Shown here piece after piece: positions 21,699 to 33,524 of a DNA stretch of 64,000 nt; position 1 is the stretch's first letter; each line of letters starts with the position of its first letter. The stretch lies in the NCBI GenBank assembly GCA_001792895.1, contig MARA01000006.1:806001-870000 (forward strand). The letters run 5' to 3'. The DNA comes from Lentinus brumalis (lineage: Eukaryota; Basidiomycota; Agaricomycetes; Polyporales; Polyporaceae). A program made the translations under genes and the position numbers. Below the pieces are notes generated by a model. That model was given only the letters and a program-made list of their open reading frames with translations. It did not search any database and had not been told where the DNA came from.

Positions 21699-24600
21699 AT
21701 GTTTCACTTCAGACGCAGCGACGCCCCGTCTCAGCCCCAGTCCGAAAAACCCAATTCTCGTCCTCGGAGTCTCTCCAGCAGGCCGCCGTCCTCGTCTTCG
21801 TCTTCCTCCTCGCACAACGCCCCGCTCCTCCACCGCCGTGCGCCCCTCGCGCCCCTTGATCCTCAGTCCGCCAACGCACCCATCGCTGACGATCAGATGT
21901 CCTCCGCCTCGTCGTCATCTTCGTTCCTAGGTTACAATCCTGCCGACAACTCTCAGGACCCCGACCCTGCTCGCTCTTACATCGGGAGACCCATCATCTC
22001 ACGTACGCCTACCGATGACTTTAGCGTCAATCTTCCCTCTACTTCCAGACGTAGATCCATCCCGAACCAGTACGTACAATTCTTTCCTACCTGCCGTCTC
22101 AAGTCCTACATTCCTCTTACAGGGCTCAATCCACCAGCGCAACCGTGTCCCGCCCACCGCTGCTCCAGTCCCTTCGCCCTATTCCACGACGCACAACGCA
22201 CACCTCGTCTTCCTCGATTACTTCCTCGCGACGCCCCTCCCTCCCTACCATCCTCCATCAACCGTCGGCCAAAACCCTGCCGTCACCACCCCTTCCGAAC
22301 GACAATGCTCATCTGAACCCACCCGACGATATCTACTCGAATCTGTCTACATTTACCTTTGGTGCTGCCCGATCGAACCCTCCCCGGCGCACAGAACTAA
22401 TCAGCCCGTTCACTGTCTCCAACCCTCCCGGCGCAGATCGCACGCCCCGGCAATCGGTGTCTACCTCTAGCAGTCGGACACGCACGCCCAGGATACAGAC
22501 CAAGGACTTCGAGGAGGGAGAGCGAGCGGACGATCAGGACGAGGAGGAGGCTGCGAGGCAGAACCGAGCGAAGATGCGTGCCATCGACGACGGTACGCGC
22601 CGACCTTCCCTCCCTATAAACGCACACTCTGGTCCTTCAGGCTCGCCCTCCCCGCCGCGCCACGACACTGATTCTGAAGCGGAGCCCGACTCGACCACGA
22701 CCTACGACGACGATGGAGAGGACCTTGATACCGACGTCGAGTTCGACTATCGCATCGCATCTCGGGATGACGTCTCCGACAACGCGTCTCTTCACACCTT
22801 TGGCGGAGGATCCGAGCACTATGCGGCCATAGGGTCCGCCCGCGAAGAGCGAATGAGCATGGCCCACAGTTTCCTCGACGACGAGGAGGTGGAAGAGAAC
22901 GTCGGTGTTGGTGAGTCTTCGCCTGTCACGTCCACCCGAGTACGCGACGCGGAGGCAAGCCAAAGCTCGCACTCTTCGCCTCCGCAATCTCGGCGTGGAA
23001 GTCTTCCGTGGAGTCCCGGAGCACCGAATCCCAATGCTCGCGACCGCGAGGATAGCGAAGCGACGATCCTCGCGGGAAGGCGCATGAGTCGCAACTTAAA
23101 TGACGAGCTCGGTCATCCCACCGGCCCCGCCCCCATCGCGCGAACAACGAGTCAACCGACCTCCCCTTCGGACTGGCACGCCTTGGAAGCTCAGCTGCAA
23201 CAGGGCGAACAGGGGCAGCTAAGACAGGGAGGAGCAGAGCAGGCGGCGGAGGCCTTCGTGAGTGACACTTACGAGGGATTCAACCTCCAATATATCCTTG
23301 GCGATGGTCTGCGGCGGTCGTGGTCATCTGGAGCACCGTCCTATATCGCCCCGGCCTCAGAATCACGTCGACAGAGCACCTCAATCGCGCCTTGGGAGTC
23401 CTACTCAATATCAAGTGGTCGGCGCTCGAGTACGACGACGATGAGCGACGACCCGTTCACATCTCAGCTTCGCAAGTTGGACAAGGGCTACACCCGACGT
23501 AGGGAGGAGTGGAGCTTCAGGAAGGAGACGGCGGACGGCCCGGGACAGGCGGCGATACGCGCGGGAAGGCCAGCTGTCCATGAGCTGTGGCGACATCAGT
23601 ATGTCGGCAGATTCAAGGTGGACAAGCAGTGGACAGAACGTGCGCACCTACTTGATACACATATACTTTGACTGTCGCTGACGTGCATACAGACCCTTCG
23701 AAGGCGCCCACGCAACGCATCAATGTCCGCCATATCAACGACCCCTTCTCTCGAGGAAACACCCGGGGTGGGCCACACTCCATCATCCACCGGCACTCAC
23801 GGGCGGTCGCTTTCAGTATCTTCCGCAAGTACGGCCTGTTCGGTCGTACGCACAAGCCGGGAGGAACCTCGTTCCATGTGCATACGAGCGGTACGATCTT
23901 GCTAGCGACGATGGACGTACAGGCGCAGTTCACGAGTACGCGGACGACCAGCCAGCTGAACACGCACAATTTGCTCAGCGATGGGACATCGCGGGGGAAG
24001 GACCGAGAAGACGGCGAGCGGTCCAAGGATAGAGAGAAGACGAAGGATGAGAAGAAGGCGAAGGACAAGGAGAGGGCGAAGAGGCAGTCGCAGAAGGCTA
24101 CTGTCAGCGTCACGTCGGACACGTCGAGTCATACTGCCAGCGTTGGCAGTGTCGCCAGCCACGCAACGAGCAAGGCGACTGATGAGGACAGCCCGATGGG
24201 GCGACCCCCTGGATTCTCGCCGCCTTCTGTCCCCGTCTCGCCGACGCTTGCCGGTTCATCCTTCTCTGCTGTTGCCACTACCAGTTACGCCCCCTCCATC
24301 ACGACAACCGCACTTTCAGTCCGGGAATCTATGGACACCCGTTCTCCTGCGTCATCCATGGACGTCACAATGTCTCCTGCGGATCGACTGGGGCCCTCAA
24401 TCGCCCGGCTCCCTCTGCGTGAGGACGATAACATGGACCTTGACGACGAGGAGTATCTGATTCATTCGCGCACGTCTCATGCGGAGGCGTTTGCCACGCT
24501 CGACTCGACCAGCATCGAGTACCTCCGCGGACGCTCGGAGCATCACGTCGACCATGATCACTCGGGCGGCGGCCTCATGGAGCGACTCGCGCGGCGGATC

Positions 24601-25535
24601 CGCGGCCAAAACATCCGTGTCTCCTCTGGGAAGCCAGCCGGACCCTCGCCAGACGTGCCCTTCACGCCCACGCTGCCACCATGGGTGACGCTCGCCCCGC
24701 GTTCGAAGCAGGAGGAACGCGAGCGCGTCATCCAGAACCTGAACGAGTCGTTCAAGGACGTGGGCCTACTCCCGACGTTCAAATCACCACATCGTGGGGA
24801 GCGCAGCAAGGGCAAGCAGCCCATGAACAACCACGCAGGCGTGAACGTGTTCGAAGAGGTTCCTCCAGATGCGCTGCACATGCTTCTGCCGCTGTGGCCA
24901 TGCAATACGGACGAGGCGTCGACGGTGCCGGGCGAGGACCCGAACAAGTACGTGATCCCTGTCGAGGAGCGACAGTACCTCATCGTATACTACGTGCCGT
25001 TCGACGAGCGCAAGGACAAGAACTCGAACCGGAAGCAGAAGGGCGACGCGAACAAGAAGCGCTCTCGCGCGGACTCGCTTGCGGCGTCCGCTGCAGCGTT
25101 GCCCAAGATGAAGGGGATTCCCAGGTCCGCGTTCCGTGTGTGCGCGCGCCTGGTCTCGTACCACGACTTCCTGGGGACAGGTGTGCGGCTCCCGAGCGAG
25201 GGCCTCACAATCACGGGCTCTATGGCGGAGGCTATGGCGGACTTGCCCCCGCGTCGATCCGCGAGAAGCACCCCGGGGACATGGTCATCGGCGTGTGCTC
25301 GGGCAGGGACAGGGACATCGAGTTCATCCCAGAGGGCCTGGCGTGCGTCGGTCTGTGCACCGCCGTCGAGGAGCAGCCACCGCAGCCCCCGTCGCCCGTT
25401 CACGAAGAGGAGATGATGGACGAGGTCGACCCGGTGTTCACGCTCACCCCGATCGGGCGTGCGGCCGTCGAGATGGCGTGGCTGGGATGCTTGGCGATCA
25501 CGTTCTCGGATGTGAACCCGCCGTCGACGAAGTGA
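21699..25535 (+). CDS. Large Ser/Pro-rich conserved fungal protein, function unknown (one frame break)
   Basis: Exons 21699-22069, 22123-23639 and 23693-25535 encode about 1,243 residues if one base is added at the GGG run 25215-25217. The start is the ATG in SMFHFRRSD; the frame has no earlier ATG, only GTG. The N-terminal 500 residues are Ser/Pro/Thr-rich and acidic, hence likely disordered. A better folded block follows: HELWRHQYVGRFKVDKQW, INVRHINDPFSRGNTRGG, PHSIIHRHSRAVAFSIFRKY. Next comes a highly charged Lys/Asp/Glu segment near residues 740-770, and later EERQYLIVYYVPFDER, LYGGGYGGLAPASIREKHPG and FIPEGLACVGLC. I recognise no named domain. The folded segments look conserved and the linkers do not. 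No membrane segment or signal peptide is evident. Confidence 0.75.
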
Positions 25536-26706
25536 TGGGCTATGGCACGAGTGAACGACGGATGCAACGCACGCACGCACGGACTCTATACATGGTGTAT
25601 CATATTCTCAGAGGGGCGGGAGCGCGCGGTCGCTTTCGGCCCTCGCCCTCGCTCGTACGTCAGACGGACAGACAGACCAAGACAGCCTACATCGCTCCAC
25701 ATGTACTCATCCCAATCTCCATATCCTCGCTTCATATGCATATGCCCGCCTACTTTGATACGTCTTGTGGCACTGCACATTCGACCTTCCGCCGGCTTCG
25801 ACGCACTGTCCTCTTACCCCCTCTCTGCTCCTTCTGTGCATGCCTTACACGTTCGATACCCCGTCGCTTGGCTGCTAGTACCGCCATCTGTATACATCTC
25901 TCCTGGTCGCACGCATGACATGCAATGTTTCGATTCTGTCACCGGTGTCTCTCATACGTACCTATATACGCGGAAAGCCCCCCACGACGTGTCGTGGTTC
26001 GCTGTCGGGGGTCTGGAATAGAATCTGTATGTATATTCACACTCGCCCTCGAGTGTCTCAGCCAATCCCCGTCAAGAGGGGGAAGAGTGGAAGGCAGGAA
26101 GACAGGAAGACGCAGCCTCGGGCGCCGTGCGACATTGATCCCGACCTGGTGGTCATCGGATGGCGTGCGCTGACCGCACTGACCGAGAACTGCGACCGGT
26201 GAGTACTTGAATGTCCTGATCTTTCACCCGCGTCTTCGGTGCCGCTGCATTCTGATTCTGATCCTCTTGTCTTTCCCGGTCATCCAGGGCACAGATTGCC
26301 TTGGACCCATAGAAGATCGCACGCGCAGTCGCGTAACGTAAAGTTTGGCTAGGAATGCAGTAGCCGGTGAAAGGCTAGGTAAGTTCGAGTTGTCGCACAG
26401 GGACCTACACCGTGGAGAGTATCTGACATGTTCCAGGGCTGGCGCTTTTTCGTGTCAATACCTGGCCCAGGATGGCGGAAAAGAACGTCTGGTCGAGTGG
26501 AAAGCGGCCCCCAGGGCTGGTATGTATCGCGCGGTTGTTTCTCCGTGTCAACATATCAGTGCATCTATGCTGATCCTCGTGGAACACACTATATATACAA
26601 CAATGCAGCAGATAGACGGGACCATTGAGATAAGACCATCCGTGAAGCCAATGCCCACCGCTCCGAACCCAGGAGAAGTCCATTCATCACCATTGTGGCG
26701 TTACTC
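25536..26706. other. 3' flanks of convergent genes
   Basis: Pyrimidine-rich downstream sequence of the large orphan gene and of the DUF98 gene. Short ORFs such as 26345-26938 (plus) lie partly antisense to the DUF98 coding region and are not called. Confidence 0.45.
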
Positions 26707-27417
26707 CTACTCCGAGGAGCCGGAAGAGCTCTCCCAAGAATCCTCATCGACCATGTCGAGCCACGCCTCCCCCAGGACGAACATATCCCGGTCGGGGAAG
26801 ACCTCGAGGATCTCGCAGCGGATCCCCTCGGTCTCGAGCAGGTACGTGCGGCGGAGCTCACGCTTGCCCGCGACGATCTGCGAGTCGACATTGAGCAGGA
26901 GGAACTCCGGGTCCGCGCGGAGGTGCCGGAAGATCTGACCCAGCGCGAACTTCTCGTCGAGCAGCAGCCGCTCCGTCTCGGGGAGGTTACCGTCACGGAG
27001 GACGTCGCGACGCAGACGACCTTGGGCCCGCATACGAGGTGCACCTGGCGTTCCTGGTGAATGGGGTGATCTTTGGATGCGCCTGCGCCACGGGGAGTCG
27101 TCTTGGTATAAATGCGTTCGACCGTGATGCTACGGCCAAAGAATGCGCTGAAAGTGTTGGAAGGTGAATTCCAGCTAATGCGAGTAGACCGCGGGCGGAC
27201 ACGATGCTGTCTTACCTCAATTGTCGCTGGAGGCCTCCCTGGGCGATCAGCATCATCCGCTCTACACCGGTGACTTTCACCGGGGATCGGATCTGTCGCG
27301 CCGACTAGTGAGCCCCGGGGATGACTCGAGTGCGGTTGTGAAGGAGCATACCTCAACACTAGTGGTAGAGCCGGTGTAAGTATCTCTAGAAAGTCTCTTG
27401 GTCTCAGGGACACCCAT
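26707..27417 (-). CDS. Chorismate-lyase-like (DUF98) protein, one frame break
   Basis: The protein has the order seen in DUF98/chorismate-lyase-fold proteins. First comes a TGVERMMLIAQGGLQRQLSA segment, then FFGRSITVERI, VHLVCGPKVVCVATSSVTV, LLLDEKFALGQIFRHLR and GIRCEILEVFPDRDMF. Bacterial relatives convert chorismate to 4-hydroxybenzoate; whether this one is catalytic is unknown. Exons: 27417-27352 (tentative), 27304-27216 and 27147-26707. Frame is lost at the GGGG run 26980-26983, between VTVTSP and ETERLLL. Adding one base gives 597 nt, 198 residues. The first exon is the weakest part, and the gene may begin further upstream near 27560. The protein ends in an acidic Ser-rich tail. Confidence 0.55.
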
Positions 27418-28536
27418 TGCGATAGTGGTCTAGGTGAATGTAGTATGCGTTACTAGCGAACATGGTCAGCGAACGACGACGGAGGAGAGCAGGCGACTCA
27501 CCTCGGAGCTGGCTTGGAGGTGCACGACGACCGAAGTATACGTGTTGAACGTCTACGTGAGTCGCGATGGCTGGGGCACAGGGGGAACTGGGCGGGAGCA
27601 AGAGGCGATACTGACTTGCCTCGTCGCAAGCCCTTTCATATGTGCGGTCGCAAACCGCAGCTTCGGGTGACAGTGAGAACCAGGGTACCCTTGTCCGTGG
27701 TGCAACTCCGCCTTGGGCGCGGGTGCTTTTCATATCTTTACACAGATACCAGGGAATGTCATGGCAAAGAGACAAGGAGGGTTCGAAGGCCGTACTCACC
27801 GTCACACGCTCACGCTGAACTGCATCCGAACACGATCGCCTGCGCATTGGGAGAACAGCCAAGCGACGCATGCATTGTACGTGTCAAGGCTACGAATGGA
27901 TCTTGACGTCGTCCAAAGCGTACAGAGAATTCGGCCTGTCTGGGACAAACACCAATTAGTCGCAGCTCTATTACCGACAACTTCCGTGTCCATCTGACCG
28001 CCTGGTAAGCGTAAACGGCCACGATCGCAATTGCTTCAGCCGTTACGAGGCAGCGTTTCTCTCGCCAAACCTGGTTTCATCCACGCTATGAGTGTGTGAT
28101 CAGTGTGATGCGAGTTCCCCCTCAACACCCGCAAGGCTATCGCCCGAGGGAGGGACTCCAGAGACGAACATCCAATCACGCTTGCTGAGAGGACCCGGGT
28201 TGGCGGTCAAACCAAGTTGGCAGGTGAGGACCAGCGGATCGGTCGACTTCTTCCAGATTCAGGATAACCCACCGATGAGGCAGACGGCGATGAGGCTGCT
28301 TGGCCCTGAGCATGCTGCGACTCGGATGCCGATAAGAGTGCGGGTTCGGAGGCCGTGATCATCGAACCGACGTCACATCTGTTGGCCAGTGAACGGGTTT
28401 ACGACATGGTCTCACAGAGCGTACGCACTTCACGGTGGGAGATGGCTTCAGCTGTGAATCGACCAGTCGAGAGGCAAGGTGCATTGAATTGTGCCTATTC
28501 GTAGAGACTTTAGAAGGTCGTTGGTACATCATGTCA
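27418..28536. other. Intergenic, no confident gene
   Basis: Upstream flank of the DUF98 gene (possible extra 5' exon around 27485-27560, minus) and 3' flank of the DUF6533 gene. No other coding model could be supported. Confidence 0.4.
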
Positions 28537-30251
28537 TCACACACGAGCAACCGTCTCGATCTCCATCTCTGTGTCTGTCTCATTCTGAGCAATGTCCTCC
28601 TTGTCCGCAATTTCGTCTCCAATGTTGGTCTCGGTTCCATCGTGCGACGAAACCAGAGACGAGCCTAGCGGACCAATAATCTTGGCAAAGTTGACGGAAC
28701 TCTGAGGTGCGGTTTCCAGGTCGGAGTGCAACCGAACGAGACCGCGGTTGACTTCCTGCAAATCAAGAATGAAACGCGATATGAGGAGTGCTGTGATGCT
28801 GCATGGCAGGACATCGGTATCAGATGAACGGAAAGTGCACGATGACGAAAACACAACGTACGGCTCCGTGAATATCGTGACTTAGCTGACGGGAACCAGG
28901 GATTCATAATTGATCTGATATAGCGGTCCATATGTGAGTATGCTGCGCGGTAAATAGAGCACTGAGATGCTTCACCGAGAGCATCACGAATAAAAGGTGC
29001 AGAGTATTCAGCACGAGGAGTACGCTTTTCAAGTGAGCGACGATGACACAGCGGTGCACAGCGACGGCAAGGAACTCACAGGAAGTAGATGGTCCCTTCG
29101 TTTCCGCGGGTGTGCTCAGTAATCGAGATGCAAAGCGATATGTCCCAACAATCTCAAGGCTTACCATCTTGCCGGAGAACGTAAGAGAACGAAGGTCTTC
29201 GGGTGACTCCGCTGGCTTGCGCTTTGCTCCCGTAGTAGGTGGCTCGCCATGTCACCACTAGGACGATGAGGTCGGCAGCAATGAGAGACACGCGCGTGGC
29301 GATGGTAACTATGACCGATAAACGCGTTGCACGCCAGGTGCAAAGGCAAGAGCGGTACGTACATCTACGCATTTCATCAGTTGGGATAGTGTAACCAACG
29401 CCGTAACGTACTGTTTACCCAGTTCCTCCGGTATAGCAGCTTCTGGTAAGCAGCTGAGTACAGGTATGGTTGTGGATCCCAGCCAACGATAACGAGACTG
29501 GTCGAAAGGGTCAAGAACGTGCCCACATGAGAACGGCACGTCACGTACGAAGTTGGTGCCTATGGGCACTGAAGATAGCAAGAATACGACAGTGGCCACA
29601 GTCAAACGATGATGTTCACACAGGGCGTACGTCCGCAGGCATGAGAAGGCTGCAGCGACAATCTGTCAAATGCTGAGAATGGCCAAACAAAGCACTACGC
29701 GGACCTGCCCATGGAATATACTGTAGGACCGAGAAGGCGGCGATGACGTTCGTGAGGGTTGCACAGCTGGGCCTATTGTTAGTAGCAGCGGTTCCGGCTC
29801 AATGGAATGCCTACCTCTATAGAAGGAGTCGGTAAGCGACAGCCAAAGAGAGCACAGTATATGATCAAGCTGACGAACCTGAGGTGACATCGGGATCGAG
29901 GTCACCGTCTGGATGATCATGGACAGCAACGACATGTATCTGTTGGATAGGAACAAGGTCGATGCCCCCGTGACCTTGCTTCCCCAGAAGAGGTCTACTT
30001 CTTGCGTGAAGTAAGCCACGTACTCCGCAAGCAACAGAGCTGAGCATGCAGGGAAATGAGTCACCACCGTTGTTGGGAAGGAGCCACGTCAACGCACCGA
30101 AAGCCGCGAATTCACAACGGTTGTTGGTAACGCTACATGGAAAGGAAGTAAGTCAGTTGTAGTTATGAGGGACAATACGGAATCAGGGAATTTCATACAG
30201 GTTCTCGAATACAGAGGCAAGCTCCGCAATGCTTGGGCTAGGAGAGACCAT
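28537..30251 (-). CDS. DUF6533 family multi-pass membrane protein
   Basis: A membrane protein family of unknown function, greatly expanded in Agaricomycetes. The diagnostic segment is LLLAEYVAYFTQEVDLFWGS followed by TLFLSNRYMSLLSMI, matching the DUF6533 core. Later exons add hydrophobic helices (NVIAAFSVLQYIPW, FSCLRTYALC, VVFLLSSVPIGTNF, LNTLHLLFVMLS). Firm exons: 30251-30199 (53 nt), 30132-30098 (35 nt), one starting at 30039, and the last at 28755-28537. Between about 29870 and 28760 several introns are clear but the exact boundaries are not. The C-terminal cytoplasmic tail is acidic (ETNIGDEIADKEDIAQNE). A shortened tandem copy lies immediately upstream. Confidence 0.72.
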
Positions 30252-31097
30252 CTCTTCCCGCGTTCAATGGCGGCCAGCCAGGCAGAGGGGAAGTGGGATT
30301 GAAAACACGTAGGCATGCCGGGTCCGTGTTCTTTACGTTGTCTCAGGCCGCGCCCGCACTTCGATTGTGTGCCGTGGCGCCACCGAGGCACGCCGCGCCG
30401 AGGAACTTGCTAGTGGTGCGCCCGGCACGTCATGAGTAACTTTGTGTATATACGACGACGTAAGTACTGGTGGGCGGCGCAGGGTAGACAGGAGGTAGAT
30501 AAGCTACTCACCAGCATGCAGCCGTGACTGTCCGGGCGCGCTGAGAATTGTACCTTGGACTCGCGCGCCCGGTGTGCGGTCCTATTCATCGCATGACCTG
30601 TGCTCCGCAGGATAATACAAGAGATGTTGTACTGCATACGAACAATCATGCAAGTCGCGTCAGGTCGCGTCACTTGAGGACGCTCAAGTTGCGCTCAAGT
30701 TGCATCGGGATGAGCTGGCGTCACCGCTCACATCCACGTGGCACACCGAAGCGTTGAGTCACTGTTGAGTCCCGACACGGCAGGCATTCCGGCGTTCTGG
30801 ACGGGACAAAAGGCATGTCAGTGGGCGAAAAGTCGCCGCGCGAGGATACCTTTCGGCCGGGTTTCCTGAGGCTGGAAGGAAATATTTTGGCAGGCCACGC
30901 TTTGAAACGAGACAAAAGGTATCCTGTCGCGGCATATATCTCTCGCCTTTTCGACCGTCCGAAACTCGGCGATTCCTGCCATGCGATCTACACCTCCATC
31001 ACTCGTGCGGGCTATGTGCCAGATGTCCGTCTGAAAGGAGGACACTCAATCGTTCCTATTCACAAAGTCGTCAGAATGTCACTGGCATTTTGTGTCA
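30252..31097. other. Spacer between tandem DUF6533 copies
   Basis: Separates the two related genes. It holds short direct repeats near 30660-30710 (cgctcaagttg twice, gtcgcgtca twice). No gene is supported. Confidence 0.4.
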
Positions 31098-31813
31098 TCA
31101 CACCCGAACAACCGTTTCGATCTCCATGCCTGTCTCTGTGCCCTCCTCCGCCATCGGTTCCTCGTCCGCGGTCTCGTCGCCAATACCAGTCTCGGTATCA
31201 ACACCGTACGACGATACTATGGACGAGCCTAGAGGGCCGATGATCTTCGCAAAGTTAATAGAGCTCTCGAGCGCAGTTGCCAGGTCGGAGCTCTCCGAAC
31301 GTAGACGATCGAGACCGCGGTTGACGTCCTGCAGGTTGAGGATGAAGCGCTAGATGAGGATGGCGGTGATGCTGCAAACCGGGCGCCGGTTTGAGCATGA
31401 ATGGACATGACGGGGGGAAACCAACGCACGGTTCTGAGTATTGTGACGTAGCCGACAGGGACCAGAGATTCGATGCTGAACTGACATAGGTAGGATAATG
31501 AATCCGTGCTCGATCGCGCGGTAGAGAGACGACTCACCGAGAGCATGGCGAAGAGGAGGTGAAGGACGTTGAGAGTGAGGAGAACACTTGTTCCGGTGAG
31601 ATATACTCCCAGCATAACCCAGCTGCGTAAAATGGAGGAGTCGAGTGGCTACAAAAAAGTCGGTCGTACCCAGCGCTGCAAAACCACATCGAGTGTTCAC
31701 CACTCTGCGGGAGAAATCATTCTGTGGGTGCGAGTGGTAGTTCGTCGGGTGCTGACTCACAGATTCTCAGATAAAGAGGCGAGCTCGACAATGCTCGGGC
31801 CTGGTGAGGACAT
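31098..31813 (-). pseudogene. Internally deleted tandem copy of the DUF6533 gene
   Basis: The first exon (31813-31761, 53 nt) and second exon (31704-31670, 35 nt) match in length and sequence those of the neighbouring gene: SPGPSIVELASLSENL against SPSPSIAELASVFENL, and VVNTRCGFAAL against VTNNRCEFAAF. The last exon (31328-31098) is also homologous: INFAKIIGPLGSSIVSS against VNFAKIIGPLGSSLVSS. Missing are the exons for the DUF6533 core and the first transmembrane helices. The next recognisable exon begins at 31622 with WVMLGVYLTGTSVLL, and joining it to exon 2 breaks phase. Most likely this is a truncated, non-functional duplicate. A rare functional short isoform is possible but less likely. 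Confidence 0.65.
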
Positions 31814-32342
31814 CGTGAGCCGCGTTCCCTAGCAACCAGTGCGATATGGGGGGACATGAGGGTGTAGTACAGACAACAGCACCAAGCGCCGCATGCGTTT
31901 CTATGACACTTGTGGCATGATTGAAGTCCGCTCGTGCTCCAATCTGTGTGGTATTCTTGAGCAGTGGACGCAAGTCAAAGCAAGAGAACGCAGATAAGCT
32001 ACCCACAGGTCACATACTACTGTGGGCGCGCTGGGAACGCCGCTCGCGATGGGTGTCTCCAGAGTGCGCCCAGTAGTGCTTCCCTATTGTGCGCGGTCCT
32101 GCGGGCTTGTCCTCGGACATAGCAAGGCACCGTATGACCGGTAGAGGGCGGCATTGAGCGACAAGGAGATCGAAAGCTGGAGGAGGCACGACCGTCAGCG
32201 TCTGCCACTGTCAGGTGGCTATCTGTTGGATCGGGATCTCGCTTGGACGCATCGAGATTCTGCATCCCAATTGGGTGCAGCGTACCACGCAGGTAAGTCT
32301 GACGCTCTCAAGGTCAATCTACACAATCTAGACTCATTCTCC
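31814..32342. other. Intergenic between divergent genes
   Basis: Upstream flanks of the truncated DUF6533 copy (minus) and the small orphan gene (plus). No gene seen. Confidence 0.45.
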
Positions 32343-33051
32343 ATGAGTACTCTCAGCAAACGAAGTGCAAGTAGCCATGCACTTCCTCCTTCGAAACGCC
32401 GCGACCTACGGCAGACACCGCAGCTGCCGACTGCAGGTGAGCACGACAACGTTCTTGAAGGTGATCCAAAGCTCACAGTCGCTTTTCACACATCCAGACG
32501 ACCTGTCCGTCCCACTCACCGAGCCGTCTGACCTACTGGCCACCTTCACCGCGCAAACCGAGCACAAGCTTCTCACAAATCTGCTCAACGACCCCGCGCT
32601 CCGCCCAGGCGTCATCGCGCACATCCACGCGCTCCTCGCTGATGGATACCCTGCCTACGTCTCGTCCATCCGCACCCGCGCAGACCGCGCGACAGAGCCT
32701 CTGCGCGAGCCAAGCGACTACAGGCAGAAGAAGATGATCAGCATTGGGGACCACGCGGAGGCGTGCATGCCCTTCCTCCACGACGTCGTGCGCGTCGCGC
32801 GCCTACCATTCCCAGGCGCTGCGAAACAGGCGTTCGAGGTCCTCCGCGAGATTCATGACCACAGTATGCCGAAGGAGTTGCATGACGAGCTGCAAGGGGC
32901 TGCCGAACATTGTCAGGAGAACTTCGGCATGGAGGACTTGTTCGCGAAGACGATCTCTCTGTTGGAGGATTGTCTGGCCATTGAAATAGGAAGTAGTGAT
33001 GAGGAGGGTCAGCCTGAAGAGGGCAATAGTCAAGTGCAGACTGCGCAGTGA
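32343..33051 (+). CDS. Conserved small protein of unknown function
   Basis: Two exons, 32343-32436 and 32498-33051, give 648 nt and 215 residues. The N-terminus is Ser/Arg/Lys-rich (SKRSASSHALPPSKRRD), suggestive of a nuclear signal. The body is helical (TEHKLLTNLLNDPALRPGVI, FPGAAKQAFEVLREIHDHSM) and the tail is acidic (GSSDEEGQPEEGNSQ). The intron is standard (GTGAGC to CAG, 61 nt) and restores frame. No family recognised. The overall layout of basic N-terminus, helical core and acidic C-terminus resembles nuclear adaptor proteins, but this is inference. Confidence 0.65.
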
Positions 33052-33524
33052 GCGGTCATGGATGGTACTGCTACAGTACGGACACGCGGACAATGCCAGT
33101 TGCCCGCTCACTCACCCGGCGGAACCCAGAACAGGGCTCGCAACCCCCAACCCGGCTTCCTATATGATGTCATCCCTATGAGCGCGGGCGCAAGTGTGAT
33201 GATTGGGAGCTGCTTGGATGCGATGACAAGTTGTCTCCGTGGCGAACGATCAGCCATACTACGCGTGTCCTCAGAAACACCAGGATCCTATTTCTTCCCG
33301 AATGGACCGATACATATGTGCATATGGGTTTTCTGCTCCAGCCACCTTGTATACAAGATACCACGAACGAAGACAGTTATCTGAGATTGCTTTGCATAGG
33401 TCGAACCCGTGCCCAACAGGGCTTCTCCGCTTCTTATCGTACAACCTGTTTACCGTATCAGCAGGGGTTCGCTGGTGTACAGCGAGGGGAAAGGGACGTA
33501 CCGTTGCGTGCCGCATCAGCGGAC
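33052..33524. other. Convergent 3' flanks
   Basis: Lies between the stop codons of two converging genes. No gene seen. Confidence 0.5.

Noticed and set aside
24681..25535. 284-codon ORF overlapping the large orphan gene
   Set aside because: Only its last third is real coding sequence; it is the continuation of the orphan frame after a one-base gap, not a separate gene.
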